Source of the DNA: Selaginella moellendorffii
Lineage: Eukaryota > Streptophyta > Lycopodiopsida > Selaginellales > Selaginellaceae
Direction of reading: 5' to 3'
Length of the DNA stretch: 64,000 nucleotides
NCBI RefSeq assembly: GCF_000143415.4
Contig: NW_003314277.1
Location: 2,077,670-2,141,669, forward strand
Below the pieces are notes generated by a model, which was not told where the DNA came from, searched no databases, and saw only the letters and a program-made list of their open reading frames with translations. The position numbers and the translations under genes were made by a program. Positions 28,701-42,399 of this stretch are shown here, in pieces; the first letter of the stretch is position 1; each line of letters opens with the position of its first letter.

Positions 28701-31700
28701 CTTTCAGTTTTAGAGAGAATCCTAGGAGAGAACAGGCAACGAGAAGACTTTCTAGACCGCTACCAGCTAAATATTCCTGAAACCGAATTCCGGACGATGT
28801 TGATCGCATATGAATGGCCGAAAAGAGTTCGGGCTGTGATCGACGTGCATACTAAAAGAATTACTGAAGAGTACGAGCACTACGAAACACAACTCAAGCA
28901 GCGCCGTATCGACTTTTTTGCATTGTTGGAAAGGTTCGTATCAACGCTTGTTTTTCTTTTGACTATGTAAACTTTAACACTCGTGCTGCAGTCTTGATGT
29001 GCGAGTAAAAAGCTATATCACAATTGCCGACCTCGATAAGATTGAAGCTATCTCCGATGATGTTACCGTATGCTAGTTGTCTGCTTTGTATCTGGCATTC
29101 TTAGTATGACTATTTTCCCTGTAGGACCTGAACAATGGATTACAAGCAGCTCTGGAGACCTCCGAGGCTTTAAATGCCGAGGAAACCCTTTTTGGCGTAC
29201 CACCAACGAAGTTCACGCAGATACAACAGATGATTACTGCCCTTGATCCGTTCTTCAAGTTGTGGACTGTCGGAGCCAATTTTAAAAGACTTGAAGAGGA
29301 ATGGATGAGCGCACCATTCTTCTCGCTGGATACTGAGAAAATTGAGGGAGAGGTGGCGTATCATTTAAACAAAAAATGCACCTTTCTGACCTTTGGTTCC
29401 TTTCCAGGTTTCGACAATGTTTCGAGTGATTTTCAAGCTTGTAAAGCAATTTGGTGAAGACTATCCGGAACCGGGAAGGGTTGCCAGTGCTGTCAAAGCA
29501 CAGATGGAGAAGTTCAAGGAAACGTTTCCTCTTCTTCGCTGTCTTTGTAATCCAGGTATTTGACGGATGACTCTCGTGTTTTTCACCTACTAATAAATGT
29601 GCAGGTCTTCGAGCTAGGCACTTTGAAAAGATTTCTCAGATTGTTGGTTTCGAACTTAAAGCCGAAGACACAATATCTTTCAGACAGTTGCTCAGATTAA
29701 ATGTTGGTATCTGTGAGACTTAAACTGTAGTACGCTTATGACAATTTTCTTTTCAGATTGACGAGCATCTAACAAAGCTGGAGGAAATAAGTGAGCATGC
29801 AAGCAAAGAGTATTCGCTAGAAAGGGCATTGAACCAAATGGAGGCGGACTGGGCTCCTATAGCTTTCGAGGTACTTAAGCAGCACCATGTGTTATTGTAG
29901 CTCATCTTTTCCTTTTTCTTTTGTTTCCAATTTCGAGCAGTATGCTTTGTACAAGAACACAGGAACTCACATTTTGAAAGGTGGCCCCATAGAAGAAGCA
30001 CAAATCCTTTTGGAGGAACATATAATCAAAACACAGAACATGTTCTCCTCTGCTTTCGCTCAATTTTTCTCAGAGCGGATAGGAATTTGGCTCAAAAAGG
30101 TTGTAGTTTCCGTTTGGGTAGACCTATACTGACGTGGTTGTTTTCATAGATCACATTGATGCAAGACGTTCTGCGGGAGTGGCTCAAAATGCAAGCGGCA
30201 TGGATGTATCTGGAGCCAATTTTTGGATCACCTGATATTATCGAGCAAATGCCGAAAGAAGGAACTGCATTTCATGCAACGGATAAAGTGTGGAGAAGGA
30301 TTGTAGCAGAAGTTATCAAAACAAAATGCATGCTAGAGGTATGAGAACCGTTGGGCCAATGAACGTTGACATTAACTATTCTGCTCAGGCTGCCGATATC
30401 CCAAATCTTTTGGCTGATCTCAAAGAAGGAAACGCGCAACTTGAGATTGTCAACAAAGGTCTCAACCATTATCTAGAGACAAAACGTCTTGCATTTCCTC
30501 GGTTCTTTTTCCTTTCAAATGACGAACTTTTGGAAATATTGTCGGAGACAAAAGATCCGCTCAGAGTGCAGCCGTTTTTAAAGAAGTGTTTCGAGGGAAT
30601 CAACCAGCTCGAGTTCCAGCCAAACTTGGACATAACTGCCATGCTGAGCGTGGAGTCGGAGAAAGTACCATTCACTCGTACTCACAACCCAAAGTCCGCA
30701 GGAGGCAACGTGGAGAAGTGGCTCATAGAAGTCGAAGCAATGATGAAAGAATGCTTAAGGGTACAGTTCTCCTTTCGCCATGTCTTACGTCGTTTTAACA
30801 CTCGCCCTTACAGGCCATTGTTGTGCAAGCCGCTGCCGATTATGCAGTTGAGCCTCGCGAGAGTTGGATTCTAAAGTGGCCCGGTATGATCGTTTTGTGT
30901 GGGTCGCAAATATACTGGACAGAGGAAGTAGCAAGTGCAATAATTGAAGGAGGAACTGCTGGGCTGCAAAAGTACGAGGATAAATGTACTGACCAGCTAC
31001 AATCACTCGTAAAACTGGTAAGCTCTTTTTAGCTTTGGTCTTCACTGATTTGCCGCAGGTTCGAGGCGACATAAGCAATATGGAGAGGTTGACGATTGGG
31101 GCATTGGTTGTCATTGATGTTCATGCAAGGGACGTTGTCACTCTTCTGAAGGAAAAGCAAGTCTCCAGTGAAACAGATTTTGAATGGCTCAGCCAATTGA
31201 GGTACTACCTTGAAGAAAACGAGGTACGGAGAAGTTCTGGTTGTGGTTTGCTAAGTTACGAATGACAATATCGCAGGTAATTGTAAAAATGGTTAATGCT
31301 GCACGGAATTACGGGTACGAGTATCTGGGAAACAGCAGTCGCCTGGTTATTACACCCCTTACTGATCGTTGTTATCGGACACTGATGGGAGCTTTGCATC
31401 TTAATCTTGGAGGAGCTCCCGAAGGTCCTGCTGGTACCGGGAAAACAGAAACAACGAAAGATCTTGCAAAGGTACACTTTTTATAACGTTTTTGCAACAA
31501 TCATGCCTTTTTTGTGCAGGCCCTTGCGATGCAATGCGTTGTTTTCAACTGTTCAGATGGTCTAGACTACCTTGCAATGGGGAAGTTTTTCAAAGGTCTC
31601 GCTGCCTCTGGTGCCTGGGCATGCTTTGATGAGTTTAATCGTATTGATCTGGAAGTGCTTTCCGTCATTGCTCAGCAAATTCTTACCATTCAACGAGCCA

Positions 31701-34700
31701 TTATGGCTGGTGTCAAGCGATTTATGTTCGAGGGAACAGATCTTCCTCTTATTCCCACTTGCACATCGTTCATCACCATGAATCCAGGTTATGCCGGACG
31801 GTCAGAGCTGCCAGACAATTTGAAGGCTTTGTTCCGGCCGGTGGCTATGATGGTTCCAAATTATGCGATGATTGGGTAACTACGCAACTCTTTATGAAAC
31901 TTTTGGTTTTACTCATATCATCGGTTTGTAGGGAGATTATTTTGTATTCTTTTGGGTATGGACTTGCTCGAGATATGGCGCGTAAGCTAGTGGCAACTTA
32001 CAGACTTTGCAGCGAGCAGTTGTCTTCTCAGGTAAGGAGTATATAGACGTAGTTGGAATTTCGTAATCATGTATTCACAGGATCACTATGATTATGGTAT
32101 GCGTGCGGTGATAGCCGTGCTCAGAGCTGCGGGTAACTTGAAAAGGAAGTACAGAGATGCGGACGAGTCCGTGCTCGTTCTTCGAGCTATTCGAGATGTC
32201 AACCTTCCCAAATTTTTGTCTCATGATATACCTTTGTTTGAAGGAATCATGGCTGATCTGTTTCCCGGCGTGGTATGTGGTTATTGTTTTATTTCGTTGT
32301 TTTGTATTGTTTTGTTTGTTCTTTGTTTGTCAGGTCCTTCCAAAGCCGGATTATGATGCCATTCTCTTGGCCTTGAACAACAATTGCGTCAAGATGAATT
32401 TGATACCCATCGAACCATTCATACGAAAAATCTTAGAACTCTACGAGATGATTATTGTGAGGCACGGGTTGATGATTGTTGGATATTCGTTTGGAGCAAA
32501 AACCTGCATGTACAAGGTTCTTGCGGATGCTTTGACGGAAATGAATCAGCAAAACCTGGAGCAAGTAACATGGTATGTTGTTTTTTTACTTACATTTTGT
32601 TGAATGGCTAAAGCAGCCTGTCCATTAGTATGCAGGTATAATATTCTAAATCCGAAGTCCATCACGATGGGACAACTATATGGTCAGTTTGACCCCGTTT
32701 CGCATGAGTGGACAGACGGGGTTCTTGCAACTACTTTTCGAAACCAGTCGGCTGACACTACTCCAAATCGAAAGTGGCTTATTTTCGATGGGCCTGTAGA
32801 TGCAATCTGGATCGAGAACATGAATACGGTAACGTAATGGTCCTACTTACAGAAAGTTCTCACTATCTTTTTCTGCAGGTGTTAGATGATAACAAGAAGC
32901 TTTGTCTCATGAGCGGAGAGATTATCCAGATGTCTGGCACGATGAACTTAATTTTTGAAGTCCAGGACTTGGCGGCGGCCTCACCTGCAACTGTCTCTAG
33001 ATGCGGAATGGTTTATGTAGAACCTTCGGCGATTGGATGGAGGCCGATTGTTACATCTTGGCTCACAGCTTTGCCAGAGGTTTTACAAGGGCGCTACAGT
33101 GACCAGATTTCAAAACTGTGCGAGTGGCTGCTACCGCCCTGCTTACGTTGCGTACAAAAAAATTGCAAGCTGACTATTGCAATGCAGGTATGAAATCTTG
33201 TTGTTTTGTTTCTGTTAACATTGTCGAATGCAGGAGCAAAACATGGTGCAGAGCATGCTGCGCATTATCTGGTCGCTCATGGATCCGCAATTGACGGACA
33301 GTACGTAAAGCCTCCTTTTTGTTCATAATGTTGTGATGCTCCTGTTTTGCTGTGCAGAGGTTCAATCTGAGAAAATGGATGGCAACTTGAAGGCTACCTG
33401 GGTGGACAGCATATTTTTGTTTGCACTGGTTTGGGCGGTTGGTGCTTGCACGGATCACGCAGATCGCCCCAAGTTCGATGTGCTTCTGCGCAAGCTTATT
33501 GTAAGTCATAAAAGCTGAAATTTTATCAGTTTCTTATTCATTCAATAAACAGGCCAACCAACCACCTGAGGATTACAAGCAGTACATAGTTGCCGCGGCA
33601 AGAAAAGTGGCCCAGAATTTTCCAGATGGTAAACTAGTCTACGATTTTGTTTTCAACAAAGATAGAGCAAAATGGGTTCCGTGGACCGATCTCGTCGACG
33701 AGACCCCTCCAAGTCCCGAGGCCGACTTTGCAAGGATAATAGTTTCGACCGCGGATACGGTGAAATATTTGTTTTTGGTAAACGAGCTGGTGATGCATAC
33801 CTTCCCTTTGCTGCTTGTTGGCCCGACGGGCACCGGAAAGAGCCAATACGTCAAGCAGTACCTGATGAAGCTGGATACGTCGAAGTAAGTTCTGCGATTC
33901 CATTTCTTTTGTCATTGACGTTTCGTTGAACAGGTTTCAGTCCATGTTTTTCAACTTCTCTGCGCAAACAAGTGCTAACCAGACGCAGGATATCATTGAC
34001 TCGAAGCTCGTCAAAAGGAAACAAGGAATCTTTGGGCCGCAGAAAGGAAAGCAGTGCATAATTCTTGTGGACGACCTTAGTATGCCTGCTCTTGAGAAAT
34101 ACGGCGCTCAGCCACCTATTGAACTGCTGAGGCAATGGATGGATCACAAAGGATGGTAAGTTTTTACGCTTATATTGCTCTTGCTTGTCTGACTTAACTG
34201 TGATCTTGCTTTTCAGGTACGACCGAAATGATCTGTCGTTCAAAAACATCATAGATACTCAGTTTATATCTGCAATGGCTCCTCCTGGAGGAGGACGAAA
34301 CGCAGTCACAAATCGCTATTTACGTCATTTTAACGTTATATGTGTTACTCCATTTTCAGACGCCACATTGAGCAGGTATACGGGATCTCCTCTTTGTGAC
34401 AATTAACAAACAAAGTCTTTTGCAGGATATTTTCTTCTTTGGTAGATTTCTGGATGAAGAGGTCCAGATATCCACCACAAGTGGTTAAACTTAGGCCTCC
34501 TATGATTGCTGCGACAATTGATATCTATCAGACTGTTCAGCGTGAGCTTCTCCCCACTCCGGAGAAGTCTCACTATACATATAATCTGCGTGATCTTTCC
34601 AAGGTACGATTTTTATTTTGTGGTATATATCTCATTTTTTGTCGTGCAGGTGTTTCTGGGCCTGCAATTTGCGCCAGCCGAGACCGACAATGTGTACAAG

Positions 34701-37700
34701 ATCATGCGACTATGGGCTAATGAATGCCTTAGGATTTTTTACGACCGCCTTATCAACGATAAGGACAGAGATTGGTTTTGCGAACTTCTGGCGGAAATGT
34801 TTGAGAAGCACTACAAAGAACGTTATGGAAAAGTCTTTGCAAGCTTTACTCATTCCGAAATCAAGAAAGGGGATAGCAGTCCTGGAAACATGAAGTATTT
34901 TATGGCAGGAGATTTCATGGTTCCCGGGGCAGATCCTGCGCAAGTAAGTTTGGGTAAAGTTTTTGTTAAACTTGTGTCCGATTTGAAAATTACAGTACGA
35001 CGAAATCACTGACGAGGAGGGGCTTATGCGTGTTATGCAAGCATACTTGGAGGACTATAACCAAGTTAATACGAAGCAAATGAATCTAGTACTTTTTCAG
35101 TTTGCTATTCAACATATATCCCGTATCTGCCGCGTGATTAAGCAGCCGGGAGGAAATGCATTGCTTGTAGGTGTTGGTGGTAGTGGGAGACAAAGTTTTG
35201 CAAGACTAGCTGCGTTTATTGAAGGCTTTGATATATTTCAGGTACTCCCGCTTTCTCGTGTGATCTGCTTTTTATATTTAAACGCAGGTTGAAATAGCGA
35301 AAAATTATGGCATGTCCGAATGGAGGGAGGATTTAGGAAAAATGTTGCGGAAAGCTGGAGAAGCGGACAAGCGCGTCATGTTCCTTTTCGTTGATACACA
35401 AATTAAAATGGAAGGATTTGTAGAAGATATAAATTCACTGCTTAACACGGGAGAGGTAAGCGTCATTTGACAATATCCGCTATTTTACTGAAGCCTAGAG
35501 AGTTCTACAGGTTCCAAATCTTTATGACTCCGCAGACTTAAGTTCCATCTGTGAGGCAGTTCGACCTCGAGCAAAACGCGCAAAAAGGGATGGATCGCGT
35601 GCAGAGCTATACGCATTCTTTGTAGACGAGTGCTCTAAGAACATGCGAATTGCTTTGGTACGTAAAATTTGGTGTTTCATCGAGGAAATAACATAGTTGT
35701 CTGCAGGCTTTTAGTCCAATTGGTGGAGCTTTCAGAGATCGATTACGGAAGTTCCCATCTTTAGTGAACTGTTGCACGATTGATTGGTTTAGCGGTTGGC
35801 CAACAGAAGTAAGTTTTGCACAAGATCTACCAAGTTACTTATGTGTCGGTCTTCCAGGCATTACGTTCAGTTGCAGCTAGATTTCTGGACGACGTAAATG
35901 TGGATGATAAGCTTATTCCGGGGCTCGTAGACATGACAGTGCACTTCCATATTTCTGTGCAGGTATTTTACTATTTGAAAATATGTCTCTTTTTTTATAA
36001 ATTCTTCGCTCAGGACCTCTCACTTCAATATTTTACTGTAATGCGTCGGTACTCATATGTTACACCAACAAGTTTCCTTGAGCTCATCAACTTGTTTAAG
36101 TCATTGCTAATGAAAAAGCAGGCAGAAGTCAGCGGGTTTAAGAAAAGGTACATGTATATGTTAGTTAGAAGATTCTGACATTGCGAATGGCAGATATGAA
36201 ATGGGACTGCAAAAGCTAGAGAGTTCAGCAAACGACGTGAACACGATGCAGAAAGAGTTGGAGGAACTCCAGCCTAAGCTAGTGCAATCTACTGCTGAAG
36301 TTACTGAGTTGCTTCAGGTTCCTCCTTCTATCTTTTAGCTCCGAGATTTTATATTGATGGATCGCGTTTCAATAGGTCATTGATACAGAAACAACTGAGG
36401 CAAATAAAGTCAGGGAAGTTGTGTTAGTGGAAGAAGCTGCAGCAAGCATAAAAGCCGCTGAAGCGAAAGCAATTAAGGATGACACAGAGGCTGAACTAGC
36501 AGCCGCAATGCCCATGTTAGAAGCTGCTCTCAAGGTACGTTTCCCTGTTGTTCATGCTTACAAACTTAAGCTAATTATCACAGGCGCTCGACACTTTGAG
36601 TAAAAACGACATATCAGAGCTGAAAGGAATGAAAAGTCCACCTGCGGGAGTAAAGCTTGTCATGGAAGCAGTCTGTATCATGAAAAGCATAAAACCAACT
36701 CGCATGAAAGACCCAGGAGGGTCAGGAAAGGTGAAGTATGCACCGGAGATCTTCATCTTTTTCATACCGAAAGTTGCAGATGGTTGAGGACTACTGGGAA
36801 AGTAGCAAAAAGATGTTGGCGGATGCTGATTTTCTAAAGAGCTTGAGAGAATATGACAAGGACAACATCTCCGTCGAAATCATCGCGAAAATTCGACCGT
36901 AAGCTTATTGTGAAGATTAGTACCGTTGGCTGATAACTTTGGAAAAATGCAGTTACATCGCAAATCCTAACATGGAGCCAACTAAAGTTTCTGTGATTTC
37001 AAAAGCTGCATTCGGGCTTTGTTCGTGGATCATTGCAATGGAGGCTTATGATCGCGTAGCAAAAGTGGTGGCACCTAAACAAGCAGCACTTAAAATTGCT
37101 GAAGCTGAATACGAGGAAGTCATGTCTGCGTTACGCGTGAAGCAGGCGTCTTTGCGAAAGGTGCGTTTGCAAGTTCTTATATACTTGTCGTCTGAAATAA
37201 CTACTGCAGGTCGAGTTAAGGCTGGCAGAATTAGATGCGCAGCTAAATGGTGCACAGTTTAAAAAGAAAACGGTTGAAGATGAAGCGAGTCTGTGCGCAA
37301 CAAAAATTACCCGTGCAAACCAGCTCATGTCTGGTCTCGGGGGTGAGAAAACTCGCTGGACAGCCCAGGCTCAAATGTTTGGAGAAACGTACATCAAATT
37401 GACCGGGGACATTCTATTGTCGGCTGGGATGATAGCTTATCTCGGTGTGTTTACTCCGACGTTTAGAGATCAAGCAGTTGCGGTAAGTTAGAACGGGAGC
37501 TAAGAATCGAAATAATATCGTGGAAATGTTTGTGCAGGACTGGCTAGCTGTTTGCAAGGGGAAAAAGATCCCATGCTCTACTGATTTTGTTCTCAGCAAT
37601 ATCCTTGCCGATCCTGTAGAGATACGAGCGTGGAACATCTGTGGTCTACCAAAAGACCAGTGCTCGATTGACAACGGCACAATCATCAAAACTGCTCGTA

Positions 37701-40700
37701 GATGGGGCTTGATGATTGATCCTCAGGTATGATATTTTTTCGTGCGTGGTTAACCAACCTTATGTGGTACTCTAGGGTCAAGCTAACAAGTGGATAAAAA
37801 ATCTTGAAGCAAGCAATGCCCTCATAATCACAAAACTCAGTGACAATGACTTCTTGCGAAAGCTTGAAGTTGGAATTCAGGTTGCTCCTTCCTCACTTTA
37901 AATTTTCTCTCGTTGAACTGGGCACTTTACAGTTTGGAAAGCCTGTCTTAGTTGAAAACGTTGGCGAAGAACTTGATCCAGCTATTGAACCTATTCTATT
38001 GCAACTAACATTTAAACAGAGTGGCACTCTGTGTATAAAACTAGGAGATAACACGTTGGAGTATTCCTCAAAGTTCCGTCTCTATCTCACAACAAAACTT
38101 CGGAACCCTCACTACAGTCCCGAAACTTCCGCAAAGGTGGTCTCTCCTTGCATTATTCTTATTTTGTTTTAACGATTCTCTTCAGGTCACACTACTCAAC
38201 TTTATGATTACCTCGGAAGGCTTGTTCGATCAGCTTCTTGGAATAGCTGTTGCGAAGGAGCGGCCGGACTTAGAGGAAGAAAAAAATCAGCTGATTCTTC
38301 AGAGTGCGAGCAATAAGAAGCAGCTTAAGGAAATTGAAGATAAAACGCTGGAGGTTCTGTCGCAAGAAGGAAACATTCTTGAAGATGAAACTGGAATACA
38401 GGTAAGCTTTTTCAAACTATATCATGTCTAAACAATACGTTACCCAGGTTCTTTCACAATCCAAAATTTTGTCTGAGGATATTTCCGCCAAGCAAAAAAT
38501 TGCCGAAGAAACGGAGGTCAAAATTGACAATGCACGTAGCGGATACAAACCGGTGGCAAAAGTAACAGCGATCTTGTTTTTTTGTGTTTCAGGTGAGAAC
38601 GTCTCATTCAAAATGAATCGGTTCTAATGACTTGTTCTGTTACAGACATGGCCAATATTGAGCCGATGTACCAATATTCGCTACCATGGTTCATAGATTT
38701 GTTCGAGTTTTCCATTATGAACAGTGAGAAATCTCCCGATCTCGGAGCACGGCTCAGGATTTTAAACGCTCACTTTCTGTACACCCTCTACTGCAATGTT
38801 TGCCGTTCTTTGTTTGAGAAGGACAAACTTCTGTTCGTCTTTTTAATGACAGTGAAGCTTTTCTCTGCTGAAGGAAAGCTGAGTCTTGACGAGGTAACTC
38901 TATTTAATTTTGTTTTGATAACCGCTAACAATGCTTCGTTCTCACTTTCAGCTAAGGTTTTTCATGACGGGAGGCATTGCTCTTGATAAACAGCCAGCTA
39001 AGCCTGCGGGTGAAGCCACTGCATGGCTTAGCGACAAGGCGTGGGGCGAACTTTATCGGCTTTCACAAGTACATTTTTCTTTTTTTGCTGAAGACTATCC
39101 TTGAGAGTCATTCATATTACAGAAAGAAGCCTTTAGCGGTTTGGATGCAGACATCATTCAGCAAGCAGACAAGTGGCGAGTCATTTTTGATAGTCCTGAA
39201 CCACATGTACGTTGTCTTGCTGGTTGGACAAACAGCTTATTGTTTTTTTATATATTTCAGATGGAACCACTTCCTTTGCCCTGGAATATTGAGCTCGACT
39301 CATTCCAAAAGATGGTAGTGTTGCGGTGCATTCGGCCTGACAAGGTATATTTGAATAACTTGCTGCTTTTTACTTCATTGCATTCGTCCCGGCTTCCTTC
39401 CAGCTTGTGTTAGCTACGGCGAATTATGTCGCTGAATCTTTGGGATCAAAGTTTATCGAACCACTGCCTCTCAACCTTGAAAGCTGCTACAAAGACGCTT
39501 CAGCTACGACGCCACTCGTCTTTGTTTTATCGCCCGGCTCAGATCCAATGTCGATGCTTCTCAAGCTTGCAGCGGATAAAGAGGCTAAGTTAGAGACGGT
39601 CTCGCTTGGACAGGGACAGGGCCCAGTAGCTATTGCCATTCTCAACGTCGCAGCAAAGGAAGGCTCTTGGGTGGCGCTCCAGAACTGTCATCTGGCTGTT
39701 TCCTGGATGGCCACGCTGGAGAAGTACTGGGAGAACGAGCTTACAAAAGAGAAAACACACAAAGATTTCAGGCTCTGGCTCACAAGCTATCCTTCGGACG
39801 CGTTTCCAGTAGCAATCCTTCAGAATGCGGTGAAGATGACCAACGAGCCTCCGAATGGTCTCAAAGCCAACTTGACCGGCAGCTACTTCATGTATCCGAT
39901 ATCAGATATTGACTTCTTCAGCAATTGTTCGAAAGGTCCCGAGTGGCGAAGAATGCTCTATGGACTTTGTTTCTTCCATGCTTTTGTTCAGGTATGCATT
40001 TATCGTGATGATATTTTCGCTCTTGAACTTAGATGTTTTATGATGTTAGGAACGGAGAAAGTTCGGACCCTTGGGTTGGAACATCCCATACGAGTACAAC
40101 GAATCAGATTTGCGAATTAGCGTACGACAGTTGAAGATGTTCATCGAAGAGTATCCCGACAGGGTGAGTTTTCCGTTCTCTGCAACGTGAAACAGTTACA
40201 TATTCATTCTGACATGACTTGTGCAGATTCCTTACAAGGCTCTCAACTACTTGACTGGAGAGTGTAATTATGGTGGTCGAGTTACTGACGATCACGACCG
40301 AAGAACACTCATCACAATACTGGAAGGAATTTATTGTGATGCTGTTCACGACGATAACTATTCTTTCTCTGAAAGTGGTCTTTTTCGTGCTCCTCCTGAT
40401 GGTAAGCTTTGCAAAAGGTGCAACTGTTTGTGATCAAAACTTTCACCTTTCACAGGCACCTACGAAAACTTTTTGGAGTTCATTAAGAGACTTCCGAATC
40501 AGCCTCGCCCCGAGGTTTTTGGTTTTCACGACAACGCTACCATAAGCAAGGACTTGAACGAAACGGCCCGGCTTCTTGATTCCCTGCTTTTAGTATCACC
40601 AGCAGCCTCAGAAGGCGGGTCATCCAAGAAAGGTGGAGCACCAGCAATGTCTCCGGATGATGTTATGCTGGGAATATCGTCGGATATCCTGGGAAAGCTT

Positions 40701-41607
40701 CCTGGAAACTTTGACATCGAAGCTGTCCAGAACAAATACCCCGTTGTCTACCTCGAGTCCATGAACACGGTGCTATGCCAGGTACTTATATGATTCTCTC
40801 TTTCTCTCGCTCACTCTACTTTCCAAATTGCAGGAGCTTGAAAGATTTAACAAGCTGCTTAGTATAATTCGGTCCAGCCTTCTCGAGCTTCAGAAGGCCG
40901 TGAAAGGGTTGATTGTCATGAGTGCGGAACTAGACCAACTTGGGAGGAGCCTTTTGGATGGTAAGATACCGGCAATGTGGGCTGCCAAGTCATATCCGTC
41001 GAGAAAGCCGCTTGCAAGCTACGTCTCGGACTTGCTGGAGCGAGTAGCGTTCTTCCACGACTGGGTTGTCAATGGACCTCCCAGCGTCTACTGGCTATCT
41101 GGTTTAAACTTCACACAGTCGTTTCTTACCGGAGCCAAGCAAAACTTTGCTCGTTCTGCCAAGGTTCCCATTGATATGATCGACTTTGAGTTTCAAGTTA
41201 TGGAGGATCCGGTAAGCTGAGCTCCTTTTGCTGGATCTACTAATGAAACTATGTTACTTTGCAAACAGGCTGCTTGTACAATAAAGCCAGAGATTGGCGT
41301 GTACGTTCGTGGTCTGTTCTTGGAAGGAGCTAGATGGGATTACAACACACATTATCTGGGCGAATCGGAGCCAAAAGTTCTCTACTCGCCATGTCCAATC
41401 CTCTGGCTGGTGCCGACGGAGCTCTCAAAATTCGGCAACTATCCGCACTACTTGTCTCCGCTGTACAAAACCAGTGATCGAAGGGGTATCCTTTCCACGA
41501 CCGGCCACTCGACAAACTTCGTCATGGAAGTGAAGCTCCCGTCCAACATGCCGCAGGCTCACTGGGTGAAGCGAGGAGTCGCTCTTCTTTCACAACTAGA
41601 TGACTAA
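25783..41607 (+). CDS. Axonemal inner-arm dynein heavy chain (DNAH3/7/12-like)
   Basis: About 15.8 kb with roughly 50 short-intron exons. The protein starts [20 protein letters not shown], and the tail and linker occupy about 25.8-31.2 kb (for example [17 protein letters not shown] near 29,230). AAA1 has an intact Walker A ([10 protein letters not shown], about 31,424) and Walker B (CFDEFNRID, about 31,623). AAA2 has GYSFGAKT (about 32,480), AAA3 GPTGTGKS (about 33,820) with ILVDDLSMP, and AAA4 [10 protein letters not shown] (about 35,170). The stalk coiled coil and microtubule-binding tip lie at about 36.1-37.3 kb. AAA5/6 lie at about 37.4-40.1 kb ([11 protein letters not shown]). The C-terminus reads [49 protein letters not shown], closest to single-headed inner-arm chains of the DNAH3/7/12 group. 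It powers flagellar bending in sperm. No frameshift or stop was seen across the exons examined. The exact subfamily and exon list need alignment. The stop is 63 bp from the convergent inhibitor gene. Confidence 0.9.
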
Positions 41608-41670
41608 ACAACACATCAAAGAAGGTGATACTTTCAAAGCTTTGGTTACAACTTAACGTTTGAGTTTTCT

Positions 41671-42155
41671 TCATGGACTACCAGGTGGAAAGAAAATGGA
41701 GCACCCCGGGTAGCAGTTCTCGCAGCGAGAGAGGTAGAGTGGATCCCGGCACTTGTATCCCAGAGCTGGCAAGCAGCTCTCGGGACAGGACGTGAATCTG
41801 GAGCTCCGGCAGGCGTTTGTCCCGTTGAGAAAGATGAGCGCACAGGACGTCCCCTGGAGTCGACAGCAGTTCGTGCAGCTCTTGGAGAGGTAGCCGTGGT
41901 CGCACTCCAAGATGGTGTTGGGCATGCACTCGTCAGGGCAAGAGCCATCAACTGAAAGGCCAAAGTCACAGCGCCATGAACAAGAGAGGACATCACAGAG
42001 ACTTACACTCAAATGGAGGCAGGAATGGGGCAACTCCTGGGAAAAAAAAGCAGATTTTTTTCAAGTTCAACATCAGATCTTGAGAGGTTTTCTATTAAAC
42101 CTGTGATCAAGACGAAGAGCAGCAGCAGGATCGCTGGAAACTTTGGCAGCTCCAT
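41671..42155 (-). CDS. Secreted potato-type-II proteinase-inhibitor-like protein
   Basis: Three exons on the minus strand (42,155-42,101; 42,036-42,007; 41,951-41,671) encode 121 residues. The first about 20 are a signal peptide (MELPKFPAILLLLFVLITGG). The mature part has 14 cysteines in a Pin2-like array. Repeat one runs SCPDECMPNTILECDHGY, SCTNCCRLQGTSC, NGTNAC, with all eight Cys of a Pin2 unit. Repeat two runs SCPESCLPALGYKCRDP, RCENCYPGC, with six Cys, the second Cys of the CC pair replaced by Tyr. Pin2 proteins are secreted or vacuolar inhibitors of serine proteases such as trypsin and chymotrypsin, best known from Solanaceae and induced by wounding. The protease target cannot be read. 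The short middle exon and both introns were chosen by frame. A different cysteine-rich secreted family remains possible. Confidence 0.65.
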
Positions 42156-42399
42156 CGTAGCTCTCTCGAGACGACGAAGAACAAACTTAAAGAGAGACAA
42201 CCAAGGAGGAAGGACCGTGTACATATTGGAGGGGACACGAAAGTTCTATGATCGGTGAAACAAAACGCATATCGTGGTTTTTAATCTGGAATAGCCAACG
42301 AACAATGTACCTGGGAATTGTTACAAAGGAAGCTGTTTGCTCGACGCTCTTTTGATGCTTTCGAGCCTTTTTTTCGTCCTTCCACTTTTTTTTTTTTTT

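Noticed and set aside
32480-32503. Unusual AAA2 P-loop in the dynein (GYSFGAKT)
   Set aside because: AAA2 P-loops of inner-arm dyneins commonly vary here (GEPFGSKT-like), so this is not evidence of decay.
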